Of a stretch of DNA of 64,000 nt, positions 42,028 to 50,666 are shown in pieces. Source of the stretch: FEN-1279 sp964501535 (GTDB taxonomy: Bacteria; Bacteroidota; Ignavibacteria; Tepidaquicellales; Tepidaquicellaceae); assembly GCA_964501535.1 (NCBI GenBank), contig CAZCSV010000001.1, positions 1-64,000 of the forward strand, given 5' to 3'. The notes beneath the pieces were generated by a model, which did not search any database, was not told where the DNA came from, and saw only the letters and a program-made list of their open reading frames with translations. The stretch's first letter is position 1; every line of letters starts with the position of its first letter. The position numbers and the translations under genes were made by a program.

Positions 42028-43806
42028 ATGACTAAAAACAAAAAACTATTGCAATGGGTCGATGAAATGGCTAAAATGTGCCAACCTGATAATGTTCACT
42101 GGTGCGATGGCTCGGAGGAAGAAAATTCTAATCTGATTAAAATCGCAATTGAAAATGGTTCGTTCAAACCGGTTCCTAAACGACCGAATTCATACTGGGT
42201 TATGTCTGACCCGAAAGATGTCGCACGAGTGGAAGACAGAACTTTTATTTGCTCCGAAAAAGAAGAAGATGCTGGTCCTACAAATCACTGGATGGACCCT
42301 AAGGAAATGAAGAAAATTATGACAGGACTCTATACAGGATGTATGAAGGGAAGAACGATGTATGTTATCCCATACTCGATGGGTCCGCTCGGCTCTAAAA
42401 TTGCTCATATCGGAATTGAACTTACCGATTCTATTTATGTCGTGGTTAATATGCGTATAATGACCCGTATGGGTCAGGCAGTGCTCGATGTGCTAGGTGA
42501 TGACGGACATTTTGTCCCTTGCCTTCATTCTGTCGGAATGCCCCTCACGGATGGTGTTAAAGATGTACCGTGGCCCTGCAATACTACAAAATATATAACG
42601 CATTTTCCCGAAGAAAGAATGATTTGGTCCTTTGGCTCGGGTTATGGCGGTAATGCACTCCTCGGTAAAAAATGTTTCTCGCTTAGAATTGCCTCCGTTA
42701 TGGCTCACGATGAAGGCTGGCTCGCAGAGCATATGCTTATACTCGGAATTACACCTCCGAAAGGAGAAAAAAAATATATCGCCGCGGCTTTCCCTTCTGC
42801 CTGCGGAAAAACTAACCTCGCTATGTTGATTTCTCCTCTCCCGGGTTGGAAAATTGAAACCGTTGGTGATGATATCGCATGGATGAAATTTGGCTCTGAC
42901 GGACGGCTTTATGCCATAAATCCCGAATACGGCTTCTTCGGGGTTGCCCCAGGAACCTCTATGAAAACTAATGCAAACGCTATGCTTTCCTGCGAAAAAA
43001 ATTCTATCTTTACTAACGTTGCCTATACCGACGACGGTGATATCTGGTGGGAAGGTATGACCGATGTTCCGCCGGCGCATTTAACGGACTGGAACGGTAA
43101 TAGCTGGACACCCGGATGCGGAAGATTATCTTCACACCCGAATGCACGCTTTACAGCACCCGCAGGTCAGTGCCCTGTTATCGACCCCGCCTGGGAAGAC
43201 CCTAAAGGCGTTCCGATTTCTGCATTCCTTTTCGGCGGAAGAAGGGCAACCGTAGTTCCGCTCGTTAACGAAGCTTATGACTGGAATCACGGTGTTTATA
43301 TGGGCTCGTCAGCGGCTTCCGAAACTACCGCTGCTGCGGCAGGTGCGATCGGTAAATTAAGACACGACCCCTTTGCTATGCTTCCTTTCTGTGGCTACCA
43401 TATGGGCGATTACTTCGGTCACTGGATTCAGATTGGCAGAATGGCAATGCCGAATAATCTTCCGAGAATCTATTACGTGAACTGGTTCAGAAAAGATGAA
43501 AACGGAAAATTTATCTGGCCCGGATACGGCGAAAATATGAGAGTCCTGAAATGGATTTATGAAAGAGTCTCCGGTACCGGAAAAGCAGTGGATACCCCAA
43601 TAGGACGTCTGCCTGCTGATGGTGATATTGATGTGGAAGGATTAAATATATCCCATGAAAACTGTAGGAAACTCTGTTCTGTAAACAAAGAAGAATGGAT
43701 AGGCGAAATTAATGAAATGAGAGAGTATTATAAAATATTCGGAAACAAACTCCCGAAAGAACTCTCTGCCGAACTCGACAAAATAGAAGAGAGATTGAAA
43801 AAGTAA
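42028..43806 (+). CDS. pckG: Phosphoenolpyruvate carboxykinase (GTP)
   Basis: At 592 residues it is the GTP-dependent form, which is unrelated in length and motifs to the ATP form (about 530). It converts oxaloacetate to PEP for gluconeogenesis. The P-loop is FPSACGKTNLAM, with the hyperreactive Cys typical of this class. The metal and substrate sites lie in VGDDIAWMKFG and PEYGFFGVAPGTS. FGGRRATVVPLVNEAYDW and PFCGYHMGDYFGHW are further signatures. A preceding AAATAAATA-rich leader has no evident Shine-Dalgarno. Two REP-like hairpins and a terminator follow. Confidence 0.96.
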   Translation: MTKNKKLLQWVDEMAKMCQPDNVHWCDGSEEENSNLIKIAIENGSFKPVPKRPNSYWVMSDPKDVARVEDRTFICSEKEEDAGPTNHWMDPKEMKKIMTGLYTGCMKGRTMYVIPYSMGPLGSKIAHIGIELTDSIYVVVNMRIMTRMGQAVLDVLGDDGHFVPCLHSVGMPLTDGVKDVPWPCNTTKYITHFPEERMIWSFGSGYGGNALLGKKCFSLRIASVMAHDEGWLAEHMLILGITPPKGEKKYIAAAFPSACGKTNLAMLISPLPGWKIETVGDDIAWMKFGSDGRLYAINPEYGFFGVAPGTSMKTNANAMLSCEKNSIFTNVAYTDDGDIWWEGMTDVPPAHLTDWNGNSWTPGCGRLSSHPNARFTAPAGQCPVIDPAWEDPKGVPISAFLFGGRRATVVPLVNEAYDWNHGVYMGSSAASETTAAAAGAIGKLRHDPFAMLPFCGYHMGDYFGHWIQIGRMAMPNNLPRIYYVNWFRKDENGKFIWPGYGENMRVLKWIYERVSGTGKAVDTPIGRLPADGDIDVEGLNISHENCRKLCSVNKEEWIGEINEMREYYKIFGNKLPKELSAELDKIEERLKK

Positions 43807-43823
43807 CACTCTTATTCATACTG

Positions 43824-43923
43824 AACATAATTTGTTATCCCTTATGTTTTAAAACGGGATTGCTCTTATATATTATAACATAATTTGTCATTCCGTTACG
43901 CTTTTAAACGGAATCGCTCTTAT
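43824..43923. repeat. Two REP-like palindromic elements in tandem
   Basis: Copy 1 (43824-43869) and copy 2 (43877-43923) share AACATAATTTGT at the start and GCTCTTAT at the end, 53 bp apart. The hairpin arms differ but remain complementary: ATCCC/GGGAT (43837-43841, 43856-43860) in copy 1 and ATTCCGTT/AACGGAAT in copy 2. Such compensatory change with TGTCATTCC...GGAATC ends resembles the dispersed palindromic elements found after genes in many bacteria. Confidence 0.7.
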
Positions 43924-43926
43924 CTT

Positions 43927-43958
43927 GGTTACGAAGCCCCGGCTTCGTAACCGTTTTT
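43927..43958 (+). terminator. Terminator downstream of pckG
   Basis: GGTTACGAAG (43927-43936) pairs with CTTCGTAACC (43943-43952) around CCCCGG, and two further G-C pairs are possible. It is followed by G and five T residues. It lies 120 bp after the pckG stop, behind the two REP-like elements. Confidence 0.8.
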
Positions 43959-44068
43959 ATTAATTTCTCTCACACTTTCACAAACCTTAAAGGTAATACT
44001 AAAAGAAAAACAGTGTTACTGATTTCTTTGAAAGAAATAAGTATATTAAATTAAAATAAATTCCGGTT

Positions 44069-44467
44069 ATGAAAATATCTTGTATTTTATTAATTCTGTT
44101 TTTTCTTTCCGCTTGTATTGCATTACCACAACAAATAACTGATTCGAACAAAACTGCCGAACTCGAACTCGAAGTGAAAATCAAATATACCGGAGCAATC
44201 GGTTATGCAAACCTGTTTCAGGGAAAAGTTGTGAAAGTGGTGATCGGAATTATGCCCGATACTTCAATCCTGATATCTGTCTTGCCCGATGATACTGCAA
44301 ACTTCATTAAACTTAAGCGCGCTCATGAAAATGTTGTCTTGAATCTGTTTTTCTTGTTTAATAAATCCGGTGAAAAATATTCCACTACGTATATAACTGG
44401 ATTTGTCGATTCGGATAAAAATTCCTGGAAGTTAATTCATATTGCTCAGTCAAAAACAGATTATTAA
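44069..44467 (+). CDS. Small exported lipoprotein-like protein, unknown function
   Basis: A 132-residue protein with signal peptide and lipobox-like FFLSACIALPQQ (Cys about 16). The remaining domain predicts a small beta barrel: ELELEVKIKYTGAIG, LFQGKVVKVVIGIMPDTSI and VLNLFFLFNK. No family is recognised. Neighbouring genes 44605-46238 are also envelope-directed, so the region may serve the cell envelope. Confidence 0.55.
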   Translation: MKISCILLILFFLSACIALPQQITDSNKTAELELEVKIKYTGAIGYANLFQGKVVKVVIGIMPDTSILISVLPDDTANFIKLKRAHENVVLNLFFLFNKSGEKYSTTYITGFVDSDKNSWKLIHIAQSKTDY

Positions 44468-44604
44468 TTTTTATATAATTATTAACGCGGTAATTTATAT
44501 CGTAATCCGCACATTGATTGGTTTTATCCGCTGAATAACAAAATGAATCCTTGTAACATGTTTTGCGGGTTTTCGTATAATATTGTAACCTCAACCATTA
44601 TATA

Positions 44605-45261
44605 ATGAAAAAGTATTTTGCACTCTTGATTGTTGTTCTTTCCCTTGTCCCTTGTGTAGTCTTTCCGCAGAAAAAAAACGTATCTGACAGCACCGAAAAG
44701 TTGAATTTAATGGGAAGACATTCTGTAGGCTTGAATCTCGGTATTATTAATCAAACCTCCGAAGTTGCCGTCGACGTGACCAATACTAGCACTAATATGA
44801 ATTTCCAGGCATCGGTTTCATATAACTTCTGGCTTACTAAAGAATTCGCCTTCGATGCCAGCGCCGGATATCTGAGCTCATCTGTTAATAGCAATATCTC
44901 TGTTTATGGTGTCGAACAGAAGACGGCAACCGTAACCCCCGTATTCCTTGGAGCAAAATACTATCCTGCACCTTTTGCCATAAGCGGCGGTATAAAACCT
45001 TATTTAAAACTTCTTGTTGGTGTTGTCTTCGGCTCTATTACTGAAGAAAATGTGAACTATACTTATGTCAGTACTAATACCTCTACTCAGTCGGTCATCT
45101 CCGTTAGAAGTGGTATCGGTGCGGATGCTTTTGCCAGCAGTCATTTCAGGATTGGTCTGGACCTGGACTATTTGTATATGCCTGACTTTAATAAACCGGT
45201 CGGTACCAGGAAAAATTATAGCGGCGTGAACCTGTCTTTCTCTTTCGGTATCATAATTTAG
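44605..45261 (+). CDS. Outer-membrane beta-barrel protein
   Basis: This 218-residue protein has a signal peptide (about 1-20, CVVFPQ) and at least eight alternating amphipathic strands with aromatic girdles, such as HSVGLNLGIINQTSEVAV, NFQASVSYNFWLTKEFAF, AFDASAGYL, and a C-terminal strand SGVNLSFSFGIII. This is the general OmpW/porin-like small barrel pattern of Bacteroidota. Specific cargo or function cannot be read. It is monocistronic. Confidence 0.7.
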   Translation: MKKYFALLIVVLSLVPCVVFPQKKNVSDSTEKLNLMGRHSVGLNLGIINQTSEVAVDVTNTSTNMNFQASVSYNFWLTKEFAFDASAGYLSSSVNSNISVYGVEQKTATVTPVFLGAKYYPAPFAISGGIKPYLKLLVGVVFGSITEENVNYTYVSTNTSTQSVISVRSGIGADAFASSHFRIGLDLDYLYMPDFNKPVGTRKNYSGVNLSFSFGIII

Positions 45262-45362
45262 AATTTTCTTTGGCTTTTATTATGCCAATTTATCGTATCG
45301 GTATTATAGAATTGAATAAATTAAATTTATTTCTTATGATAGTATCAATTTAATATATTCTT

Positions 45363-45905
45363 ATGATTATAAATTCTTATCGAAAAATATCGTTCGCTTT
45401 TCTGTGTTTGTTGGTTTTCTGTTCTCTCTCCTGCGGAGTGCAGGCACAAAGCGAATGGGCTAAACTCGAATATTATTTCAATGTCGGCTCATTGCCTCCG
45501 CAATACCATTATTCTTATACAATCACGATTAATTCCGAAGGTAAGGGTGAACTCGTTTATATCAAGGGATATCAGGAAAAAGATAAAACATATATCGGCC
45601 ATCCTTTCGAACTCGATAATAATAAACTCGAATCTCTGAAAAATGCCGTAAAGGAAAGTGATGTCCTTAGCCTTGATATTAAAAGCCGCCCGAACGAACA
45701 AATCCCAGATGGAGGACACTCTGATGGCCTGAAAATATTCGGTCTCAATAGCTCAAACCCCGCAGATGAATTGGTTGTTCTGAAAACCGTTCCGCCCTAT
45801 CCTGAACTGAAATATGAAAGTACTCTTAATAAATTATATAGAGTAATTCAGAATTCTGTTCCTGAAGATTTATGGAATGAAGTTAAAAGCCCTAAAGAAA
45901 AATAA
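45363..45905 (+). CDS. Exported lipoprotein-like protein, unknown function
   Basis: The 180-residue protein has a signal sequence with FCSLSCGVQAQ, which can be read as lipobox (Cys about 24) or as a signal peptidase I site after VQAQ. The mature part has a strand-rich half (YHYSYTITINSEGKGELVY) and a C-terminal helical half. I recognise no family. Ten bases separate it from the following membrane protein, suggesting a two-gene operon. Confidence 0.55.
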   Translation: MIINSYRKISFAFLCLLVFCSLSCGVQAQSEWAKLEYYFNVGSLPPQYHYSYTITINSEGKGELVYIKGYQEKDKTYIGHPFELDNNKLESLKNAVKESDVLSLDIKSRPNEQIPDGGHSDGLKIFGLNSSNPADELVVLKTVPPYPELKYESTLNKLYRVIQNSVPEDLWNEVKSPKEK

Positions 45906-45914
45906 AAAATATTT

Positions 45915-46238
45915 ATGGCTTTTATTTTTGTTTTAATCGCTGCCTTCTTGAGCTTTATGATTTCTGTGTTGCTTGTTTCTGCTATGCCGGGTCTTACCAT
46001 AAAATTACTTGAACTTTTCGGATTATATCCCCACGGTACGCTCTCTTCCGAAACGAACGACTTTATTACGGGTGCAGGCTATTACAGACGTGGGAAGGTC
46101 TATATGTTCAGAAATGATGAAGGCACGGAAAGATTCGATAACGGCAGGGTTTTTGGGTATTTACTTTTAATATTTGAACTTTCATCTTTTATATTATCCT
46201 TGATTGCTTATTTTCTTTTCCGGGTTTTTGTTAAATAA
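45915..46238 (+). CDS. Small membrane protein, unknown function
   Basis: A 107-residue protein with an N-terminal helix (about 2-28), a polar middle with GLYPHGTLSSETNDFITGAG and YYRRGKVYMFRNDEG, and a C-terminal helix (about 84-103). Both termini are probably membrane-embedded, with a loop between. No family is recognised. It follows the lipoprotein-like gene closely. Confidence 0.5.
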   Translation: MAFIFVLIAAFLSFMISVLLVSAMPGLTIKLLELFGLYPHGTLSSETNDFITGAGYYRRGKVYMFRNDEGTERFDNGRVFGYLLLIFELSSFILSLIAYFLFRVFVK

Positions 46239-46270
46239 AAAAAAATTGAATAGATATTTTATATAAAAAA

Positions 46271-46399
46271 CCAAATTTTGTAAGAATTTTAATTTTTCCC
46301 TTTACCATTTTTTTAAAAAATGCTTTAATTTTTAAATAATTATCCTTATATTATAATTAGAAGCCAAATTAATATTACATTGTTCTTCTTACAATTTGG
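46271..46399. repeat. Imperfect inverted repeat in the leader of the Kelch-type gene
   Basis: CCAAATTTTGTAAGAA (46271-46286) and TTCTTACAATTTGG (46386-46399) are reverse complements apart from a 2-base insertion, 99 bp apart in AT-rich DNA. A second perfect 9-bp hairpin, TTTTGAAAA/TTTTCAAAA, lies at 46421-46446. Purpose unknown. Confidence 0.45.
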
Positions 46400-46503
46400 G
46401 TAAAAAAATTGAAAAATTTGTTTTGAAAAATATTATATTTTCAAAATTTATTTTTTCAATTAAATAAATAATTTTTATTTAAAAATTTTTAAAAGGAGAA
46501 GTT

Positions 46504-47871
46504 ATGAAAAAAACAACAATTCTTTTTGTTTTTCTTTTCTTTATTAGTTTTTTATCTTATGCTCAAAATCCGGATTTTGATTACAGAGATTTTAAATCGG
46601 TAAATCCGGGAATTAACCAATTTTCACCTTTGACAACAGCAACCTGGTCTACTTTAATGTCATCACCACATGCTGTGTCAAGAAGCTGCTGTACGGCAAT
46701 AAAACGCGGCGATACAATTTTTGTCTATCAGTTTGGAGGTGGCTCATCTACCCAGCTGACTAATGTTGCCCGCTATAATAAAATGACTAATACGTGGACA
46801 AATAATGTTTCTACTATGCCTTTCAGTATGTCCGCAGCATGCGCTGTGACAATGCCGGGAGACAGTGTTATATATGTTATCGGCGGAAATAACAGTCCGG
46901 CTGTTTACGGAAAATGCCTGAAATATAATATTATCACAAATACATGGACAACTATGGCTGATATGACACCGAACCCCTGCACAGACCAGCTGTCGGTGTT
47001 ATACCATGACAGTCTGATTTACTGTGTCGGAGGAGGTGATGGTTTATTCGGAACTACAAACCAATATAGTGCCGTAAGATTTTATAATACTAAAAGCAAT
47101 ACCTGGACAACCGCAACGAGTCTTCCGATTACTTTAAGTATGATGGGCGGCGGTATTTACAGGGATACAATTATTGTTTCCAGCGGTGCATCGGCAGGTT
47201 CTTATGTCGCAAATTCCTATAAGGGAATAATTAATCCTTCGAATCCCACACAAATTACCTGGACTGCAATTGCTCCTTATCCACCGGGTGCCGTAACCAG
47301 GAAAGCATCATTCTTTGTCAGGGTTGGAACAGGAGGAGGAATTTTGTGCACTGGCGGTGCTATAGGCGGAGCAACTTTAACCAGTACTGCATATCTCTGG
47401 AATCTCTGCACTCAGACCTGGCAAGCACTTCCCAACAATACGCTGGCAAGGTCAAATTACAGAGGAACCGGATTTGGAGATAGTGTAGTTTATTGCGTTG
47501 CAGGATATACCACCTCTGGTACTGGTACATTCGATAAAATAAACTTCTCACAGATTGATGGAAACTGCATAGTAATCTCTTCAATAAATAATCAATCAAC
47601 AATACCTGAAGCTTATAGTTTATCACAGAATTATCCGAATCCTTTCAACCCGGTTACGAAAATTGAATATTCGTTGCCAAAGGCAGGATTTGTTAAACTA
47701 TCTGTTTATGATATTCTGGGTAAAGAAGTAAGTGTACTCGTTAATGAAAATAGATTACCGGGTAATTATATCGTTGACTTCGATGCTTCAAACCTTTCTT
47801 CAGGAGTTTATTTCTATAAGATTACTGCTGGAGATTTTTCGGATATGAAGAAGATGATGATTATAAAGTAA
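46504..47871 (+). CDS. Kelch-repeat secreted protein with T9SS sorting domain
   Basis: The 455-residue protein has a signal peptide (about 1-20, FLSYAQ). Five or more Kelch-like blades follow, such as MTNTWTNNVSTMPFSMSAA, NTWTTMADMTPNPCTD and NTWTTATSLPITLSMMGGG, which would form a beta propeller. The C-terminal 80 residues are the type IX sorting domain: NYPNPFNPVTKIEYSLP, FVKLSVYDILGKEV and the end motif SSGVYFYKITAGDF. Such proteins are moved through the outer membrane by the Por secretion system and often surface-anchored. A strong Shine-Dalgarno AAAGGAG stands 6 bases before ATG. Kelch propellers bind proteins or sugars; the target is unknown. Confidence 0.88.
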   Translation: MKKTTILFVFLFFISFLSYAQNPDFDYRDFKSVNPGINQFSPLTTATWSTLMSSPHAVSRSCCTAIKRGDTIFVYQFGGGSSTQLTNVARYNKMTNTWTNNVSTMPFSMSAACAVTMPGDSVIYVIGGNNSPAVYGKCLKYNIITNTWTTMADMTPNPCTDQLSVLYHDSLIYCVGGGDGLFGTTNQYSAVRFYNTKSNTWTTATSLPITLSMMGGGIYRDTIIVSSGASAGSYVANSYKGIINPSNPTQITWTAIAPYPPGAVTRKASFFVRVGTGGGILCTGGAIGGATLTSTAYLWNLCTQTWQALPNNTLARSNYRGTGFGDSVVYCVAGYTTSGTGTFDKINFSQIDGNCIVISSINNQSTIPEAYSLSQNYPNPFNPVTKIEYSLPKAGFVKLSVYDILGKEVSVLVNENRLPGNYIVDFDASNLSSGVYFYKITAGDFSDMKKMMIIK

Positions 47872-47894
47872 TAAGAAATATTTTTAATTTTTAA

Positions 47895-47927
47895 AAACCC
47901 TCTTAATTAAAGAGGGTTTTTTTTTCT
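47895..47927 (+). terminator. Terminator after the Kelch-type gene
   Basis: AAACCCTCTT (47895-47904) pairs with AAGAGGGTTT (47910-47919) around AATTA, followed by further T residues. Confidence 0.9.
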
Positions 47928-48006
47928 GAATATGAAGATGTTTTTATCTTTATTAAAATTTATCCCGTTTATATCTTTGCATATTAATAAATCTTTTATT
48001 TTTATT

Positions 48007-49491
48007 ATGAAAAAAATACTATTAATCTTATTTTGTTTTCTTTTTTCATCTCTTTCTTTTTCAAAACCCAGAATTGATTTTGTAAGTTTAATATTGAAAT
48101 CAGAACTGAATCCCAAAATTATTTATTCGGCTGAAATTGAAGCTGCAAAATTGAATTTGCCGACTTCGGTTTATATTCCTGGAAAAGCTTTTATCGAAGC
48201 AAAGGATATAGAAAACGGAAAAATTGTATATTCCGTGATAACGAATTTCCCGAATCCTCATATCGGCGGATATACTGCATTTTATGATGAAATATTAAGT
48301 TCTTTTGATGTTTCTAAGGCAAGAATCAGATATTTTGACGGTAGGGTAATCGATAATTCGGGCGAAGTTTTAAAACTGAATAAACAAACATCTACTAAGC
48401 TGTTGCTTATTCCTGACTGGACCTTCGATAGGGTCATGGCTTTCGATTTTTATACCGGTGATCTGGTGGATACTGCTTTTATACATTCCAATAATCCGAA
48501 TTTGCAAAGCCCTAAACATGCCATGCAAAAATCTAGGGGAAGAGTATTTGTCTCTGACCAGATTAGTGACGTCGTGCAGGAATATGATACAAATGGTACT
48601 TACGTCGGGGTCTTTGCTCCTGCAGGGGGGGGCAACAATGCCATATTGGACAATATCAGAGGAATGTGCTTTAGACCTAATGGAAATCTTCTTGTATGCA
48701 ATGCAGGTGGCAGTTCCGGAGGACAAAACACCGTTCAACAGTTTAATACCGGTGGTGTTTTTGTAAATACATTTATGTCTGCAAGTGTGAACAGCCCTTT
48801 CAGTCTGTTGTATAGACAGGGCGATATATTGCTTGGAAATTCGAGCGGAACTCCGAAAATTTTTAAATATGATTTTAACGGAGGCCTGATCGGTCAGTTT
48901 ACTTCTACTACATTGAACTTCGTTCAGCAAATGATAAAAAATGATAACGGAAATATAATTGCTTGCGAGTTCAGCGGAACTGGCTCGGGCCTTAAAGTCT
49001 TTGATTCGACCGGTACTTTGTTGAATACTTTATCGGGCGTAACAGGTGTCAGAGGCGTATTTAGATTACCAAACGGTAACTATTTGACAACAAATGGCTC
49101 CGGCTTGTATGAAATTGATGATACGACCGGAACTATGATAAGACAAATTTTTGCCTCTTCTAATCTTCAATATATTGATTTGTTCGACAGAAATCTAACG
49201 ACTTCAGTGCAGAACAATTCCGTTCCCGTGAATTATAAATTGTATGAAAATTACCCGAACCCGTTTAATCCGTTTGCAACGATTAAATATGAAATTCCTG
49301 AAAGAGCTTTTGTCGAACTGAAAGTATTTGATTTCTTGGGTAAGGAAATCTCGTCTTTGCAAAGCGGATATCAGAATGCCGGCGTCTATGAGGTTGCTTT
49401 CGATGGTAAGAACTTGTCGAGTGGTGTTTATTTCTATCGGTTTGTCTCGGGTAATTATGTCGAAACAAAGAAAATGGTCTTGATAAAATAA
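48007..49491 (+). CDS. Secreted six-bladed-propeller-like protein with T9SS sorting domain
   Basis: The start is taken at ATG 48007, where a signal peptide begins (KKILLILFCFLFSSLSFS); a frame opening 25 codons earlier would add a second hydrophobic stretch. The 494-residue product has a central NHL/SMP-30-like propeller with repeats such as GRVFVSDQISDVVQEYDTNG, GNLLVCNAGGSSGGQNTVQQ, and GNIIACEFSGTGSGLKVFDS. The C-terminal 78 residues form a type IX sorting domain (NYPNPFNPFATIKYEIP; LKVFDFLGKEISSL; GVYFYRFVSGNY). It is therefore a second T9SS cargo protein, next to the Kelch-type gene. The ligand is unknown. Confidence 0.85.
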   Translation: MKKILLILFCFLFSSLSFSKPRIDFVSLILKSELNPKIIYSAEIEAAKLNLPTSVYIPGKAFIEAKDIENGKIVYSVITNFPNPHIGGYTAFYDEILSSFDVSKARIRYFDGRVIDNSGEVLKLNKQTSTKLLLIPDWTFDRVMAFDFYTGDLVDTAFIHSNNPNLQSPKHAMQKSRGRVFVSDQISDVVQEYDTNGTYVGVFAPAGGGNNAILDNIRGMCFRPNGNLLVCNAGGSSGGQNTVQQFNTGGVFVNTFMSASVNSPFSLLYRQGDILLGNSSGTPKIFKYDFNGGLIGQFTSTTLNFVQQMIKNDNGNIIACEFSGTGSGLKVFDSTGTLLNTLSGVTGVRGVFRLPNGNYLTTNGSGLYEIDDTTGTMIRQIFASSNLQYIDLFDRNLTTSVQNNSVPVNYKLYENYPNPFNPFATIKYEIPERAFVELKVFDFLGKEISSLQSGYQNAGVYEVAFDGKNLSSGVYFYRFVSGNYVETKKMVLIK

Positions 49492-49496
49492 ATTTT

Positions 49497-49530
49497 TTTG
49501 GAGCCTTTCATTTTTTTGAAAGGCTCCAAA
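49497..49530. other. Long hairpin between convergent genes, without U tail
   Basis: TTTGGAGCCTTTCA (49497-49510) and TGAAAGGCTCCAAA (49517-49530) make a perfect 14-bp stem with a T6 loop. Runs of T precede rather than follow it on the plus strand, and the minus-strand copy has no T tail either. It may still block or stabilise transcripts of both convergent genes. Confidence 0.6.
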
Positions 49531-49542
49531 TATCTGTATGCA

Positions 49543-49902
49543 TTAAGCGAAAAGCGGAGTATTATCTATGTATATAAGATAATCCTCTATCAAAGTGCCT
49601 TTCATGTGAAAAACATTTACGAAATTTACTGCTACTTCTTTCCCGTCTAATCTTTTGTATAAAACTTCTCCCTGCCAGACAATTGAATTTTCTTTTTCCC
49701 AGTAATTAACAACCTTATGCTTGCAACCTGCTATCATTTTAAAAAATGACGCAACATAATCCCTGGTTTCCGTTTTACCTTTTACCTCCGGCTGGTTGCC
49801 GAATCTGAATGTGCAGTCGTCGGTAAGAAATTTTACAAACTTATCCGCATCCAGCGTGTCAATTGAATCACCGATTGATCCTAACCATTTTTTTGTTTCC
49901 AA
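49543..49902 (-). CDS. SnoaL/NTF2-like protein
   Basis: The 119-residue protein has the cone-shaped NTF2 fold pattern: an N-terminal helix TKKWLGSIGDSIDTLDADKF, FLTDDCTFRFGNQPEVKGK, a helix around TRDYVASFFKMI, and strands YWEKENSIVWQGEVLY, EVAVNFVNVFHM and LIEDYLIYID. Members are isomerases, polyketide cyclases or simple binding proteins; activity cannot be inferred. No signal peptide. It follows the DUF1579 gene by 70 bp on the same strand, with a terminator in between. Confidence 0.78.
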   Translation of the reverse strand: METKKWLGSIGDSIDTLDADKFVKFLTDDCTFRFGNQPEVKGKTETRDYVASFFKMIAGCKHKVVNYWEKENSIVWQGEVLYKRLDGKEVAVNFVNVFHMKGTLIEDYLIYIDNTPLFA

Positions 49903-49929
49903 TTATTATATCCCCTTTTATACTTTAAA

Positions 49930-49950
49930 AAACCGGAAAATTCCCGGCTT
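49930..49950 (-). terminator. Weak terminator after the DUF1579 gene
   Basis: On the minus strand AAGCCGG (49950-49944) pairs with CCGGTTT (49936-49930), including one G-U pair, and is followed by T residues (A at 49927-49932 on the plus strand). Confidence 0.55.
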
Positions 49951-49972
49951 TGTATAATCTAAATGTATTGCC

Positions 49973-50533
49973 TTATTTCTTCGTGTATGTAATCTCCATG
50001 GTTTTGATTTCTTTTCCGTTTTCGATGTAATACATTGCCATTTCGTAAGTCTTATCGTTGGTCATTTTTATCGTTTGTTTACAGTCAACATCTTTATCTG
50101 CCATCGGGTCATACATTTTACCGTAATATACTATTGTTTTTGTAGCTTCATCGAATTTTCCCTCCATGTACATCATTCCTGTCCCGAAATTGTCTATCCA
50201 AGTGCTTATGTATACCTTTTTCCCGTTATCGTAAGCGTTTATTCCGATTCCGTTAAAATCCATTCCCATCATCTTGCTTTTTACAGTCATCTGTGAATAC
50301 CTTCCTCCTAATAGCATTTCACATTTTGCTTCACCGGTGTAAGTCTGAGGTTCCGCTGCAGGGTCCATCCACATTTTCCCAGTGAATGTCCAGTCACCAT
50401 CCATGCTCGCAAATTCTTTGTGTTCTTTTCCGGGTGTCATGTAATCCATCCACTTCTTCATTTCGTCGTTTTGTGCAAAAGTATTAATTGCATAAAAGGC
50501 AATTAATACGATAAATATTATTGTTTTTTTCAT
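49973..50533 (-). CDS. Exported DUF1579 family protein
   Basis: The 186-residue protein has a signal peptide (about 1-20, NTFAQ). The calycin-like DUF1579 domain follows: FASMDGDWTFTGKMWMDP, MLLGGRYSQMTVKSKMMG, FNGIGINAYDNGKKVYISTW and MMYMEGKFDEATKTIVYYG. The family is common in Planctomycetes and Bacteroidota and has no known biochemical role; a lipocalin-like binding barrel is likely. Confidence 0.82.
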   Translation of the reverse strand: MKKTIIFIVLIAFYAINTFAQNDEMKKWMDYMTPGKEHKEFASMDGDWTFTGKMWMDPAAEPQTYTGEAKCEMLLGGRYSQMTVKSKMMGMDFNGIGINAYDNGKKVYISTWIDNFGTGMMYMEGKFDEATKTIVYYGKMYDPMADKDVDCKQTIKMTNDKTYEMAMYYIENGKEIKTMEITYTKK

Positions 50534-50666
50534 ATGTTTTTATTTTAGTTTATAATAATTTTAGAACAATAATATAATTATAAAAAGTCCAATTTTTATT
50601 AAAAAAATCAGGCTGATATTATGGGAATTTAAAAAGTCTGTATTTGTTCTAAGTCGAAAGGAGATT

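Noticed and set aside
47932..48006. An earlier start for the second T9SS protein
   Set aside because: It would add 25 residues with a second hydrophobic stretch in front of a textbook signal peptide that begins at 48007.
49497..49530. Canonical rho-independent terminator
   Set aside because: The stem is perfect, but neither strand has the T tract after it, so I recorded it only as a hairpin.
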